Assembly: GCA_910586515.1 (NCBI GenBank)
Contig: CAJUGL010000039.1
Span: 1-31,785, forward strand
Reading direction: 5' to 3'
Origin: an uncultured Acetatifactor sp.
GTDB taxonomy: Bacteria > Bacillota > Clostridia > Lachnospirales > Lachnospiraceae
Length of the DNA: 31,785 nt
Position 1 is the first letter of the stretch, and each line of letters starts with the position of its first letter. Shown one piece after another: positions 31,721 through 31,785 of the stretch. Made by a program: the position numbers and the translations under genes. The notes under the pieces were generated by a model that was not told the origin of the DNA, did not search any database, and saw nothing but the letters and a program-made list of their open reading frames with translations.

Positions 31721-31785
31721 ATAGCCAAGGTGTAGCCCAGCAAACTAAAGTTCCTATCTCCCGCACAAAAACGTCAAATTATAAT

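Overview
The window reads as chromosomal DNA from an anaerobic, Gram-positive gut Firmicute, most likely a member of the Lachnospiraceae (Clostridia). This is inferred from strong AGGAGG-type ribosome binding sites, the secG-rnr-smpB-ssrA gene order, lipoprotein-anchored ABC binding proteins, the LplB/LplC-type sugar importer paired with a membrane AraC regulator, and the tmRNA tag ending. I could run no searches, so the taxonomy is an inference. Almost every gene lies on the minus strand. The only convincing plus-strand gene is the nrnA-like phosphoesterase.

Region 1 (about 1-11,400) is a glycan-utilisation locus. In transcription order, reading leftwards, it holds a GH129/GH101-like alpha-N-acetylgalactosaminidase with its own promoter and terminator. 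A run of six genes follows: two sugar permeases (LplB and LplC types), a lipoprotein binding protein, a membrane-anchored AraC regulator, a Cys-type S1 sulfatase and a GH20 beta-hexosaminidase cut by the left edge. None of the three enzymes has a signal peptide. The plausible model is uptake of small sulfated or GalNAc/GlcNAc-containing glycans, for example mucin fragments, followed by cytosolic breakdown. The transporter's ATPase is not encoded here.

Region 2 (about 11,400-16,900) is core housekeeping. It has an NrnA-like DHH phosphoesterase, then the trans-translation block: tmRNA, SmpB, RNase R and SecG. The gaps between these genes hold copies of an unnamed family of palindromic intergenic repeats (ends GTTACTGTTCAC or GTAACAGTTCAG). 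The copies have swappable internal hairpins, and two of them abut or supply the stop codon of a neighbouring gene.

Region 3 (about 16,900-26,200) is an oppABCDF-type peptide/solute importer operon with a near-consensus promoter and a small membrane protein at its end. It is unusual because several subunits are enlarged. OppC has about 330 extra residues between TM1 and the permease core. OppD and OppF each carry a long charged, probably coiled-coil insert at different points of the ATPase fold. OppA is 942 residues long. This is the strongest candidate in the window for an under-described system.

Region 4 (about 26,460-31,785) is the end of a cell-surface polysaccharide cluster. It holds a GT4 fragment, a GT2 transferase with an extra C-terminal nucleotide-binding-like domain, a small membrane-anchored Rossmann-like protein, a WbsX family protein, a DUF4422 protein and a ribulose-phosphate-3-epimerase family enzyme. 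No transposase, integrase, CRISPR array, tRNA or rRNA was seen.
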